From assembly GCA_014529385.2 (NCBI GenBank), contig CM043953.1, forward strand, positions 116,155,049-116,219,048: a stretch of DNA of 64,000 nt, written 5' to 3'. Numbering within the stretch: the stretch's first letter is position 1; each line of letters starts with the position of its first letter. The notes beneath the pieces were generated by a model. The model worked only from the letters and a program-made list of their open reading frames with translations. It was not told the DNA's origin and did no database searches. Positions 23,161-35,200 of this stretch are shown here, piece after piece. The position numbers and the translations under genes were made by a program. This stretch comes from Adiantum capillus-veneris (taxonomy: Eukaryota > Streptophyta > Polypodiopsida > Polypodiales > Pteridaceae).

Positions 23161-23760
23161 ATGACGTCAGTTTAGCCGTAGCTAGATAGCATTAGTTTAG
23201 GGTTTCTCATAGCTTATGTATCATGAGACGGATTTTATACGTCTTTTTGAACCATGTATATTATTACATTTGTCACCGCAGTTCCTTTTGCCAATCAATT
23301 CTTTATGCCTATGATGTTGTACAATTGTCATTATTACATTTGCCAATCAATTCATTTTGCCTATGATGTGTACAATTGTCAATTTTGCAAACAATGCGTC
23401 TTGTGGGTGACTATTTTGGGTCTATTATCTACCCTTGCACTTTTTTTAAAAAGTGAATCAAGTACAATATGGTTGATGGGTGGCAGGGCATTCAATGCCC
23501 TGCCACCAAAAAAAATTTCTCTCGGGCGTCGCTATAAGCGTCACTATTTATGGCTCTGTAGCGTCGCTATGACCGTCGCTATAGTCTTCTGTGTAAACGT
23601 CGCTATATGCGTCTCTATAAGCGTCGCTATATAGCGACGCCTATAGCGACGCATATAGCGACGCTCTCGTAGCGACGGTTTTAGCGACGCCGGGGGTTAT
23701 AAAAACCCAACGTATTTCCGTCGCTAACAGCGTCACAAGAGCACACAACCTCTTGTAGTG
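23161..23760. repeat. CACTA-2 right spacer, subterminal repeats and TIR
   Basis: AT-rich spacer to about 23515, then an array of GCGTCGCTA/TAGCGACGC units to 23740 and the TIR CCTCTTGTAGTG at 23749-23760. It mirrors the left end of CACTA-1. Confidence 0.85.
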
Positions 23761-23763
23761 CAA

Positions 23764-24799
23764 TCGAAAAACTCTACTTTCAATGAAGGATGGTTTGCTT
23801 GCAGAGATACCATTTGTAGATGGAGCCAGAAAGCTAGCTCTGGAAAAAGTGGACATTAATTTATTGCAGAATCCAGATGCTCAGATTTCAGACACAATTA
23901 TCTATGCTTGTCTTAAGTAAGTGTTACTATCTTGCTAGCTTTGAAAACTCAGATAATAGGTTTGCTAACTCAGGTAAAGTCTCTATAGCCTGATCAAAAG
24001 TCAACTCCCACTGCACACCCACACAGAGGTGTTTCTTCTTGATCCACAAATGTCAGTGATTATTAGACAAAAGAAAAGTCCATCTGGGACCTTTGAGAGT
24101 TGGTTTCTCCAATGTGCTATGCTGGAAGTTACTATCATCATCTTTCCATATGAGAACAACCATCACTGGAGTCTCATATGCCTTGATGTTGACCAACCAG
24201 CAGTGTGGGTGTTCAATTCAATAAAAGGAACCCACCCTGAAATTAAGCTGTAAGTGTTTTGTATCAGAAAGTGTTTCTTATAGATATCCATGTAAATTTG
24301 AAGCCTCATGCTAACATCTTGACATTGCTTTGTGCAGTTGTATAAAGAGGTTGTTTCTTGCCTATGGCAAGCTATGTGGAAGGTATGAACTATACAAGGC
24401 CCCAATCAAAGATGTACCTGTCCCAAATCAAACCGAACGAAATTCTTGCGGCTGGAGATGTCTTTTCCATGCAGAATATGTCCTGCAAAGCTACTTTGAA
24501 TTAAAACCTTTCATGACTAAGGTACCCATTTGGCAATGCATTCAATTAGTTTTGGTTTAGTTTATAAAAGAATTCTCACCATGTGGTCTTTCAATTTTGT
24601 AGAGTGCTTTAAAAAACTACACATATGATTATTTGCAAAGATACCGGGTAAGTTTAATACAACACCTGCTTACTATGTCTAGCCCCAGAGAGCTTGAAGA
24701 TACCGGCTTGGATGACCGCACTATTGATCTAACAATACATGACGTGCCACCACGACAAACCCCTGCATCCGATACAGTGGAATCACAACGGGCCGAGTG
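23764..24799 (+). pseudogene. Gene C part 2: Ulp1/C48-type cysteine protease domain
   Basis: The exons are 23764-23916, 23989-24249, 24338-24521 and from 24603, with GT/AG borders that keep the frame. The first continues the histone-containing frame exactly after excision of CACTA-2 plus one CAA. The motifs fit the C48 fold: HHWSLICLDVD (catalytic His then Trp), VFNSIKG at the catalytic Asp site (Asn here), and NQTERNSCGW, where the Gln and Cys have the six-residue spacing of QxxxxxCG in Ulp1/SENP. Known members cleave SUMO or other ubiquitin-like proteins, and plant transposons often carry them. Asn for Asp would weaken the triad. The frame ends at TGA 24797; a single extra G near 24790 would explain the shift into the acidic frame. 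Confidence 0.8.
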
Positions 24800-25254
24800 A
24801 GGGGGTCATATCAGCAGAAGATGAAAGAGCCGAGGATGAGGAAAGGTCAAATGAGCATATGGAAGGTGCTAGTGTACAACCAGAGGAGACAATGAAAGAG
24901 CCAAGTCAGCCAGTGGAGGAGCCAAAAGAGCCTATGGCTGAAACCCAAGATGAGGAAAGCAGGCCTATAGATGAGCAAAAGGATATGGATGAGGAAAGCA
25001 GGCCTAGGGATGAGCAAACTGATATGGATCAGGCAAGGATGTATGAGGCAAGCCGGTCAACCGAGGGAGAGGAAAAGACCTTGGAGGAAAACTTGAATGA
25101 GGCAGAAAGAGCCATGGGGGAGACCCCTGATGAAGATGTGAATGATGACTATGAAGATGTGAATGATGAAGCTAAAGCAGAGGAGAGCAACAACGACATC
25201 AACACTACAAAGACCCAGTATGGACCCTTGCTACCTGTAGATACGGTTGTTCCG
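24739..25254 (+). pseudogene. Gene C part 3: acidic repeat linker
   Basis: This open frame is extremely rich in Glu, Asp and Met, with imperfect repeats such as MDEESRPRDEQ. It links the protease frame (through an apparent one-base insertion near 24790) to the HAD domain via a GT donor at 25255 and an acceptor at 25326. It looks disordered. Acidic stretches are common in histone chaperones, which is suggestive beside an H3-like domain but is only inference. It could instead belong to a separate gene starting at ATG 24739. Confidence 0.55.
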
Positions 25255-25326
25255 GTAATGTCTATTCAAGTATGGCAAAATATGTTCAGCTTTTAACTAC
25301 TTATATGTACTTGTCAACTTTTACAG

Positions 25327-25890
25327 AGGTTGATTATCTTGGACGTCAATGGATTGCTGCTGATGCGGGTGCCTCTCAGTGACACATAACCCTTTGAGGA
25401 TTTGCAAACATTTTGGATGGGAACTTGTCGAGTCGTGGTTCGTCCAGGAACCAAGGAATTTATTCAGTTTCTTCTTCCGCGCTTCAGAGTTGCCATATGG
25501 TCTTCAATGCAAAGGCAAAACTTGTCGCCACTAGTTACAATAGTTTGCAGTGTATGCGACGCTCACACGTCAGATTTTGCCTTTTTGTATGATCAAAGAA
25601 AATGCGTTACCATTGAGGGCCACTACCACCCTAAAAAACCACACTTACCTCTTTTGTACAAACCGTTTAGCCAAATCGGTGTACCCTTTGATGCAACTAA
25701 TACACTACTGATTGATGATACTCCTGAACAGGGAGAACTAAATCCGTCGGGAACAACTATCTCACCACCTTCTTTCGAGGGGCATTCCTTCGATTTTTAC
25801 CTTGAAGACATTCTGATTCCATACTTACAGAAATTGTATCTCAGTCCATTGTTCACGGACGATTTTGTACTTTCTAATGAATTAAGATGA
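25327..25890 (+). pseudogene. Gene C part 4: FCP1/NIF-type HAD phosphatase domain
   Basis: The motifs are in order: LIILDVNGLLL (motif I; the DxNG form occurs in the plant 'FCP1 homology C1271.03c-like' group), RPGTKEFIQFLLPRF then WSSM (motif II), KKPHLPLLYK (motif III Lys) and LLIDDTPEQGELNP (motif IV). Family members are acid phosphatases of the HAD fold, some acting on RNA polymerase II tail phosphoserines. The nucleophile Asp and the DD pair are present. A TAA about 20 codons in (after PLSDT, 25387-25389) breaks the frame. The gene ends at TGA 25888-25890, followed by a long (GA)n tract. Confidence 0.8.
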
Positions 25891-25920
25891 CTCTTCTATC
25901 ATGTCTTTGTCTAGCCTAAC

Positions 25921-26021
<101 letters not shown>

Positions 26022-26140
26022 ACATGGTAAAGAAATGTATTTCAAGCACACTTTTTCACAGGGCACAATTGACAAATGAGCTCAATAAACTTCATGTATT
26101 GAAAGTCATTTGTATACACTTGGGTTCACAAGAATATCTG

Positions 26141-27378
26141 TTACATTGACACTACTTCAACTCGACCATCCAACTCTTTGCACAAAATATCTTTTTCCCT
26201 TCGCCGCATCACCTTACGGCCAGCTAGGAAAAAGGAAAAATCTGATAGGTCCTTGTCCATTGACTCTTCAATTATGTCATGCCGCAAATGCTGAAGACTG
26301 CATAGCTCCCTTATTGTAACCACCAACAGTAGGCCATGCTCTTTATCAATCACTTCCATATCCACAGCAGGATTATCTTCCAAACCTGCAGAAACCTGGT
26401 CCATAGGAATGTACTTATCATTGAGCATTTGTGATCGCATATACCAAAACGAGAGTAACAGTGATTGGCTTGCAATCATGTACTTGACAACTAGAGTATC
26501 AAGCGCGACCTCGCACCGTAAACCAATCTCTTCCTTTGCATACCATCCTCTGTCAAGAAGTTTGTCACAGGATGACTACTGAAATGACTTGCACATGAAC
26601 ATAGTTTTCGTAACACGGATGTTGTAGCTATGAAACAACTCTATGAAGAGTGCAACAGGACAAAAGTTTGCAATTCTAACCAGTTTGGTGGGAATAGAGC
26701 TACGTAGAGACCTTTGTATATCCTTGTAGAGCTTACTTTGCATTGCCTCCACCATTGTTTCCTCGGGAACTGGCCAGTCCACAGTGTTCCAATCGGTTGG
26801 TAGAGGCACTTTCACCAACATGCCATTCTTATTCCCTGAGCTGAGTTGGTAGAAGTGGTCATAAAAAAATATTCCCTCATCAGACAGTCTTTTGCTGCTC
26901 CTCCCTGAATACTATAGAGAACCAATGTGGGCATGAACAACATGGAAGAGGCCTATTATGCACTCCACAGGCTCCCATTGCTCATAAGAAGAGGGATAAA
27001 CATATGCAATATATATAAGAAGAGTTAAACTAAGAGTATCAATAAGTAAAAATGACAAATCTAATGTAATTGAGCTGTGAAGAATGGAGACATTGCTCAT
27101 AACAAGCGGGAGAAACATTGCAAAATATATAAGAAAAGTTATAATGAGAGTATCAGTAAGTTCACTTGTCAAGAGTACTTACAATTGCAACGTGGTTGAT
27201 GTATATCTGATACATTTCCACCGTTTGCTATCACCTCTGGATGGGTAAACACATGCTGAACAAGAACTTCCTTTACAGATCTTTTGCCGATTTCAACTTT
27301 GAAATCCAACACTCTGGCCTTCCATGCTGAGCGGTAAACGTTGATACCACTAGACCTCTTGGGTCTTCTTGGTTGCAT
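26141..27378 (-). pseudogene. Gene D: unknown two-exon gene with one stop
   Basis: Exon 1 is 27378-27183, with donor GTAAGT, and starts MQPRRPKRSSG. Exon 2 is 26904-26141, with acceptor TATTCAG, joined in frame. A single in-frame TAG lies at 26576-26578, after CKSFQ. Without it the protein would be about 320 residues. Exon 1 is basic and exon 2 has alternating helices. I recognise no domain. It is convergent with gene C and lies just inside the right inverted repeat. Its position mirrors that of gene B relative to gene A. Confidence 0.5.
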
Positions 27379-27871
27379 GAGGACCCATGAACCTTTGTTT
27401 ATCCTTTGTCCAACCCATTAGTTCTCTGCACTTATTGAAGTTGATATTGTAATTGAGGATATGCTACTACTTGGCCTTCTAGGCAAAGTGTAGCTGTTGG
27501 TTGTTGGTGTGAGAGACAGTAAACACCTGGAGCTTCTTGGGCGAGAAGACGTGGAAGCCATAGCTCTCAGAGAAAAGCTTTAGTGGAAGGAGATTCACTT
27601 TGAAAGCATTCTAATGGAGGGAAAGTGTTTTAGAATTCCAATATCTTGTGCGGGCTTAATGGTCACCCTCCAGTACGTTAATGACCATAAGAGAATATTA
27701 GAAGTGGGACCACATGCAATCACCTAAAAGCTCGGTAAAAGGAAGGAAATTACGATGCTACAATCCTAGATTCGTGAAAGTTTTATGCTATTTTCCTATT
27801 TTTTGAGTCTTTCCTACGTAACGTAGCCTTCGTGCTCATTGGACGCGCTCTATTATTCTCTCTCTTCATAT

Positions 27872-27904
27872 GGCCCTCCAAATGACCTCTGAAATTTCCT
27901 AATG
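27872..27904 (-). repeat. Right terminal inverted repeat of the large element
   Basis: Inverted copy of 2077-2109 with one mismatch. It sits about 490 bp upstream of the gene D start, much as the left copy sits upstream of gene A. Confidence 0.65.
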
Positions 27905-30900
27905 AAGCTGCCTTGATTATGAAAGGAGGAGTTGGCCTACATGCAACTAGCGAGAGCATTGCAAGGTTTTCCCTTTGGGGTGTTGGAGTTGGCCTGTGAG
28001 AGAACAACTCTTTGTGTGTGCGACCTATGGAAGACATGAAGCCAAGAGGGATCAAAGGCCCCTAAACCTTACCGAGTTTCGTGCATGCTTCCTCTTTACC
28101 ACACCCAGTTCTTCCTTGACAGTGGATCCAGTAGATCCTGCAGTTGCATTCGACTGAACGGTCGGGTAGCGATGGTGAATGAAATGGAAGCTTGTGAGAT
28201 GTGTGTAGGAGAAGAAAAAGCAAAGAGTTGCCAATGTTGCTTGCTTACCCATAATTTTTTTCTTCCTTGCCTTGAGGGACAGATCAGTCAATAGCAGTAC
28301 ACAATACAGAATGGTGGATGTGGTGATGTTCTTTGTGCTCTAAAGATCAACACCCAACCCAACGGACACATTAATTTTGTTCTATCATGAGTGCTAACCT
28401 CTCTAGATGCTAGAAAATTTTGTTTCCAAGACTTCTTTTCTTTGGACTTCAGCTAATGCTGCATGTATGTCGACTCCTTGCATATTGGAGGGCTTTTCTT
28501 ATATCAGATTCAAGCATTGGCTCATACGTACTTTGTGCAAGAGCACTCTAGGAAGCCTACTTTACAACATAGATCATGCTTTACATGAGATCAATAATAA
28601 GCTTCTCTTGCTGACATGTCTCGCTTACTCTAAAGATGGCCTCCTCTAAAGTAGAAAGGATATCATTGAACAACTTGGAGCTCTGGTTGATGTAGATACA
28701 CCATATTGGCACTGTCTAAGAGATGTTGTTTAACAAGATTGCAAGGGGAGAAAAGCAGAGTTAGGCGTTCACTCTCCACCAAAAGATTTGCACACGGCTT
28801 GCCATTGCCACCCACTTAGCACCCTCCCCTAGTATACTCATTGACATACACTCAACTTTAAATATTATTTTCAACCTCTAGGAGGTTCCACACTAGTAGT
28901 GTAGTACTATTGTGTTTATCAAAGAAGTGTCAACATTTTGAATGCTTGATTGAGTCCGCCAAGCACTTTTCCACTTCCACTATACCACATGTTTAAAGAT
29001 GTTTCAAGGTCTCTTGAAAGCCTGCATAATTTCTAGGCTAGCTTTGCGCTGTTATACAAATTTTTAATGCTATTTGATAGGTTATGTAATTGTTTGGGCT
29101 TCAAAGCTATGTCTATGATATATGTGAAATTGCATTCTTTGCTCGGTTGGTAGAACCGTATTCATTGTTCTCAAGAACCTCAAAAGTTGATCTCAATTAC
29201 AATGTACCACTTCTTATCATGCTGAAGGGCTTCTTAAGTTAACTTCATTTGCTATCGGCATGCTAAACAATTATACTTACATCACCTTTAATTGGCAGGC
29301 CTCGTGAAATTTTCACTTGTTTTACTCACTTTATCTCTCTAACATACACAGTATATTGCACATATACAAGCTATCTCTTTCAATCTCATACTCTCGCTCT
29401 CACTTTCCTTCCATTACTAAGTCTATAAGCTCTCTCTCTAACTCTTTGTTCTTCTGCAGCGCTATCCAGTCACCCTTCTACTGCCTACACACATCCTCAT
29501 TTGGTGCCCTCTCTACCTTCTCTCAAGTGGCACCCTTCTACCTTCTCTTCCCTCTCGCTCTCACAGGTCAGTATCGCTCACCCTCGTTACACAGTACAAG
29601 GCAGCCCTCATAGGAGCGTCCTCTCGCTCCTCTTCAGTCTCGGACTCGCACGCTCTTGACAGAGCCATGCCCACGACTTCACTTTAGCACCCTCTTCTCC
29701 TCAGCATCACCCTCTAACTAACTACCTAAGCTGGCCCCAACGGTGCCCTCTCATGCTCTCACTTTGCAGCCCAGAGCAGCACCATCGATCCTCAACAGTT
29801 CCTTCTCGCTTTCATGCTTGTATTCCCTCATTGATCAACACCTTCTTGTTGATCTCGGCCAGGGCCTCATCCTCATGAAGGCAGTCCCCTTTACATCCTT
29901 CATCTCCTTTTCTCTTGGCTCCACAGATTGGCTCACAGGAGCATCCCCTCTCTCTCCTCGCTATCTGGCTTGCCACAACAGCGCTCTCTCAAGGTGGTTT
30001 CTCCTCTCAACCTCATGTTCCTCCTACTCTCTCCGGAATGCTCTTGAGCCTCCTCTTCCCGTCTCCTATTCAGCACCCCTTACACCTTCTCCATTTTTCT
30101 GGTTTCACCCACAGAGCAGCGCCCTCAGTACTGCTTATCTCCTTGCTCTCTAATCTCCTCTCTCCTCGGTACTGTATAGGGCAGCGCCCTCTTTACCCTT
30201 CTCCCATCCTCTTCTTCTCCACCTTTCTGGCTTCCCTCAATGGCCACCTTCAACACTCTCACACGCTCTTTCAACTAGAATCGCCTCCTCTCAGGCTCTC
30301 TCCATCTACCATGCTCGCGACCTCTCTAACTACCTAATTGCGGTTGACGCGCCTTCTCACGGGCTCCAGCCACGTCCACATGACTCGAAGAACAAGAAGA
30401 AGCCATGCACATTTTTAAAAACAAATAATTTATTTTTTTAAGAAATGCATTGATTAAGATGTCGTTCCCATAATACCCTACAATGAGCAACCTCTCGGAC
30501 TTGCCCTCCTACTGATCCTTATCCCCTCTCTACAAACAGCGTTGTCCCTCACAAGCTGTCTCCTTGACACTTCTCCGCGGCCACTAACACACAAAGCTTG
30601 GCTCCTCCCTTACACCTTTGTTGCAAATCACCCAAGGACACACTGACATTATCTCTCATATTCCCTACTACATCCACACACTTGTCTTCTTCCTTCTACC
30701 CTAGCAAGCAGTGCTCCACCACTGCCTTCCACACTTCAGTGCCCTTAATCTTTTGTCGCACCCATGCAAGGTAGTGCTCCTCATTGAAGCACCCCTCTAC
30801 ATTGCAACCCTCTATGCTAAACTGATAACACCTTGCACACCTTAATCGATCGTAACGTTTCCAAACGAACACATGAAAATATAACCTGTATTATGTAATT

Positions 30901-31240
30901 CTTAAAAATGCCCATGAAAGCCTCAATTTCCACACTCATATAATTATAGGAAGTGAGATTTTAATGTCATAGGGACAATCATGTGAGACCTCAAAGATCT
31001 ATCCGACAATTCTCATCTCCAATGCAACACTTGAAAAATCATCTGTCTTGGCCATTGAAAACAAAGTCCCTCAGATCTACGCCAAAATTTCAAAGCTCTT
31101 GCCAATATCACCACCACTAAAGTTTATAAAAGTGTACTAATTTTCTTTCAAGGAAAACTCAAAATCCAATCTAAATTTTCAGTTTTAGTCATTTAAAAGA
31201 CACTTAACCTTGTTTCCTCCTAGCCACACTACATAAAACA
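27905..31240. other. Anonymous CT-biased intergenic DNA
   Basis: I see no supported gene. From about 29300 to 30340 the plus strand is strongly C/T-rich (CCCTCTC, CTCCTC), which creates overlapping Ser/Leu/Pro-rich open frames in more than one phase. That indicates composition bias, not coding. Confidence 0.5.
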
Positions 31241-31249
31241 TCTTATTTT

Positions 31250-34200
31250 CTCCTTCTCCATAACTATTAGTGCGCATGGGAGACCCACCACTTGTCCAAT
31301 GTGGACTACATAGCAAGGCCTTTGGTGAATGGGAGATTCACCACTTGTCCAATCTAGACTAGATAGCAAGTCCTTTGGTGCATGGGAGATCCACCACATG
31401 TCCAATCTAAACAAGAACAAAAGGCATTTGTTGCATAGGAGATCCACCACATGTCCAATCTAGACAATAACAGAAGACATTTGGTGCATGAGAAAACCAC
31501 CACTACTTGTCCAATCTACACAAGAAAGAGAGGCATTTGGTGCATAAGATATCCACCACTTGTCCAATATAGACAACAAAAAATTGCCTTTGGTGCATGG
31601 AAAATCCACCCCTTGTCCAATAATCTCAACAAGAAATATTTGCCTTTCATGCATGGGGGATCCACCGCATGTCCAATCTCAACAAGAAAGAAAGGCCTTT
31701 GATGCGTGGGAGATCCACCACTTGTCCAATTTATGGTAAATAGCAAAGCTTTTGGTTCATGGGAGATCCATCACTTATCCAATCTAGACTAGATAGCAAG
31801 GCCTTTGGTGCATGGAACATCTAACAAGCATCCAATTAGAATATCTAATGTGTGGGAGATCCACCACTTGTTCAATCTAAACAAGAAAGAAAGGCATTTC
31901 ACCACTTGTCCAATATAGAGTATATAACAAGGCCTTTTGTGCATGGGAGATCCGCCATGTATCCAATCTAGACAAGAAAGAAAGTCCATTGGTGTATCGG
32001 AGATCCACCACTTGTCCAATTTAGACAATGTAGCAAGGTCTTTGGTGCATGGGCGATCCACCACTTCTCCAATCTAGACAAGAAATACCATCTTTGGTGC
32101 ATGGGAGGTCCACCACTTGTCCAATTTAAACAAGATAGCAAGCCCTTTGGTCCATGGGAGATCCACCACTTGTCCAGTCTATACTAGATAGCAATTCCTT
32201 TGGTGCTTGGGATCAACCACTTGTTCAAACTAGAGACTAAAGAAAGCCCTTTGATGCATGGAAAATCCACCAAGTCTTGTCCAATCTACACAAGAAAGAA
32301 CTCTATTTGGTGCATAGGAGATCCTCCACTTATCCAATGTAGACTACATAGCAATGTCTTTGGTGCATTCAAGATTTGTCATTTATACAATGTAGACTAG
32401 GTAGCAAGGCCTTTTGTGCATGGGAGATCCACCACTTGTCCAATCTAGACAAGAGAAAAAGGCCTTTGGTGCATGGGAGATCCACCACATGTCCAATGAT
32501 ATAAACAATAAAGAAAGGCCTTTTGTGCATGGGGGATCCAATGTAGACTAGGTAGCAAACCCTTTGTTCCAAGGGAGAAGGCCTTTTGTGCATGGAACAT
32601 CCACCACTTTGTCTAGTCTAAACAAGAAAGAAAGGCCTTTAGTCCATGAAAAAGAGACCATTTGTCCAATGTAGACTAGATAGCAAAGCCTCTAGTCTAT
32701 AGGAGATCTACTACTTATCTAATTTAGACAACAAGGAGATCCACAACTTGCTCAATCAAGAGTACATATCTGGGCCTTTGGTTTGTCTAATCTAGACAAC
32801 AAGCATTGCATTTGCTACATGGGAGACCCACCATTTGTCCAATCTATATAAGAAAGAGAGGCCTTTGGTGAATGGAAAATCCACCACCACTTGTCCAATA
32901 TAGACTAGATATCAAGGCCCTTGGGGCATGCAAGATCCATAACTTGTCCAATCTAGACAAGAAAAAACTACCTTTTGGTGCATGGATGATCCACCACTTG
33001 TCCAACCTACACTAGATAGCAAGGTTGGTACATGGGAGATCCACTAATTGTCTAGTTTAAACAAGAAACAATTGTCTTTTGTACGTGGGAGATCTACCAC
33101 TTGTTGTCCACTATAGACAAGAAAGAGCCATCTTTGGTGCATGGGAGATCCACCACTTGCTCAATCTAAACTAGATAGCAAATCCTTTGATGCATGGGAG
33201 ATCCTCCACTTGTTAAATCTAAAAAGCAAAGAAAAGGCTTTGATTTATGGGAGATCCACCACTTGTCCAATCTAAACAAGAAAAAACTCTCTTTGATGTA
33301 TTGGAGATCCACCACTTGTCCAATGTTGACTATGTAGCAAGGCCTTTGGTGCATGGGCAATTCATCACTTGTCCAATCTAGACAAGATAGCAAGGCCTTT
33401 GGTGCATGGGACATCCACCACTTATTTAATCTAGACTAGATAGCAAGGCCTTTTGTGCATGGAAGATCCACCACTTTTTCAATCTAGACAAGAAAGAATC
33501 ACCTTTGGTGGATGGGAGACCCATCACTTGTCCACTCTAGACCGCAAACAAAGGACTTTGGTGCATGGGAGATCCACCACTTGTCCAATCTATACTAGAC
33601 AACAATCCTTTTGATGCATGGGAGATCCACCACTTGTTCATTATAGACAACAATGAAAAGCCTTTAGTTCATGGTAGATCCACCATATAGACAAGAATGA
33701 ACTCTTGTTGGCGCATTGGAGATCCACCACTTGCAGGTTCTTTGGTGCATGAGAGAGGCACGACTTGTCCAATCTAGACTAAATAGCAAGGCCTTTGGTG
33801 CATACAAGATCCATCACGTGTCCATTATAAACAATAAAGAAAGGCATTTGGGTGAAAGCATACCTGTGTCTGGGACATGCTAATACAAGCTTCTTTCAAG
33901 ATGGATATTAGCATATCATATGGCCTCAAAATATAACTATTGGCATATCAAAAGATGTGATATGAAGTTGTCCTCCTATGATGAGTCTACTATTTGTCAA
34001 CTTATCTAACCAAGTATCACTTCTGATAGGTAGAAGCTTGCTACTAGGTGGTAGCCACCAAGTCCAAAAAAAGGTAGCTATAGTATACCACCTATTTATG
34101 CTTTCACCCATTTGGGATATGGGAAATCCACCACTTGTCCAATGTAAACTATATATCAAGGCCGTTGGTGCATGGGGGAGCCACCAATTGTCTAATCTAG

Positions 34201-34650
34201 ACAAGAAAGAACTACCTTTGGTGCATGGGAGATCCACCAATTGTCTAATCTAGACAAGAATGAACTACCTTTGGTGCATGGGAGATCCACCACATGTCCA
34301 ATCTAAACAAGAAAGAAAGGCCTTTGGTTCATGGGAGATTCACCATTTGTCCAATCTAGACTAGAGAGCAAGACCCTTTGGTGCATGGGAGATCAGTCTA
34401 GAGAAGAAAAAAAGGCTTTTGGTGCAGGGGAGATCCATCACTTGTCCAATCTAGACAAGAAAGAAAGGTTTTTTGTACATGGGAGGTCCACCACATGTCC
34501 AATATTAACAAGAAAGAAAGAGCATTGGTGCATGGGAGGTCCACCACTTGTCCAATCTAGACAAGAAAGAAAGACATTTGGTGCAGGGAAGATCCACCAT
34601 TTTCCCAATCTAGACAAGAAAGAAAGGCCATAGGTGCAGTGGAGATCCAA
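31250..34650 (+). repeat. Left minisatellite array, CCACCACTTGTCCAATCTA core
   Basis: Several dozen degenerate copies of a roughly 60-bp unit are seen, roughly TTTGGTGCATGGGAGAT then CCACCACTTGTCCAATCTA then GACAAGAAAGAAAGGCC. Units vary by point changes and by alternation between GACAAGAAAG and GACTAGATAGCAAGG endings. Open frames within it are by-products of the unit. A MITE-like insertion interrupts it at 33852-34108. Confidence 0.9.
33852..34108. mobile_element. 257-bp MITE-like insertion
   Basis: The termini are GGTGAAAGCATA and TATGCTTTCACC. They are flanked by CATTTG on both sides (33846-33851 and 34109-34114), an apparent 6-bp duplication; the true duplication could be shorter, depending on where the terminal G lies. 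The interior has no coding potential and breaks the minisatellite. The family is not identified. Confidence 0.75.
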
Positions 34651-35200
34651 CACATGTTAAATCCAGACCATTAGTGTGGAGGATCCACTACTTGTTCAAT
34701 CTAAGCTACTTTCTAAAGGCTTTTTTGCAAAAATGGTGCACCAATTGATCAATCAAGGGTGTACTTTTATGGTTATTTCATTCAAAGTCACCTCCTATCC
34801 AATGTAAACAAGATAAAACCTAGGCTTTTTGTCCACAAGGTTTTCAACTTAAACAACTTTTTGTCCACAAGTTTGATCTACAGATGTGAGAAGTGGGTTT
34901 GGACGTGGGAGATCCATCTCCAGTTTAGGTATGGTATAGCAGTGAAAAGTTAAACTTGAAGTTCACTTATAAGTAGAAGTAATTTTGTGCAATTAAAATC
35001 ATGTTTCTCAATTTGAATTTATATTGTTATTCAAGACTGCATATTCAAATTCAAAATATCTTGCTTAAATTCAAATTATGCCGCCTAAATTCAAATTATC
35101 TTGCTTGTTTTCAAATTCAAATTTAAGTTACCCGAGTAAGAATTCAAATTCAAAGTCAAAGTGAACTTTCATAGAGGATGAGAGTCTAAATCCACCACAT
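34651..35200. other. Centre between the two opposed arrays
   Basis: Non-array DNA with short AATTCAAATT-type repeats (35035-35160). This is where the orientation of the flanking minisatellite switches. No gene is seen. Confidence 0.5.

Larger units (their letters stand above)
17701..23760 (+). mobile_element. CACTA-2: deletion derivative of the same CACTA family, 6060 bp
   Basis: The ends are CACTACAAGAGGTT and AACCTCTTGTAGTG, with a perfect 3-bp target duplication CAA (17698-17700 and 23761-23763). It lies in the opposite orientation to CACTA-1, and its order matches the reverse complement of CACTA-1 throughout. Two internal deletions in the TNP2 gene (about 1.46 and 0.64 kb) account for nearly all the length difference. 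It is inserted in the coding sequence of gene C. It cannot make TNP2 and would be non-autonomous. Confidence 0.95.

Noticed and set aside
29317-30337. Ser/Leu/Pro-rich frames in two overlapping phases
   Set aside because: Strong C/T strand bias explains the open frames; no motif, splice pattern or start context supports a gene.
31229-34653. Short frames on both strands with repeated GGSPMHQRP or HGRSTTCP-like peptides
   Set aside because: They are by-products of the 60-bp minisatellite unit.
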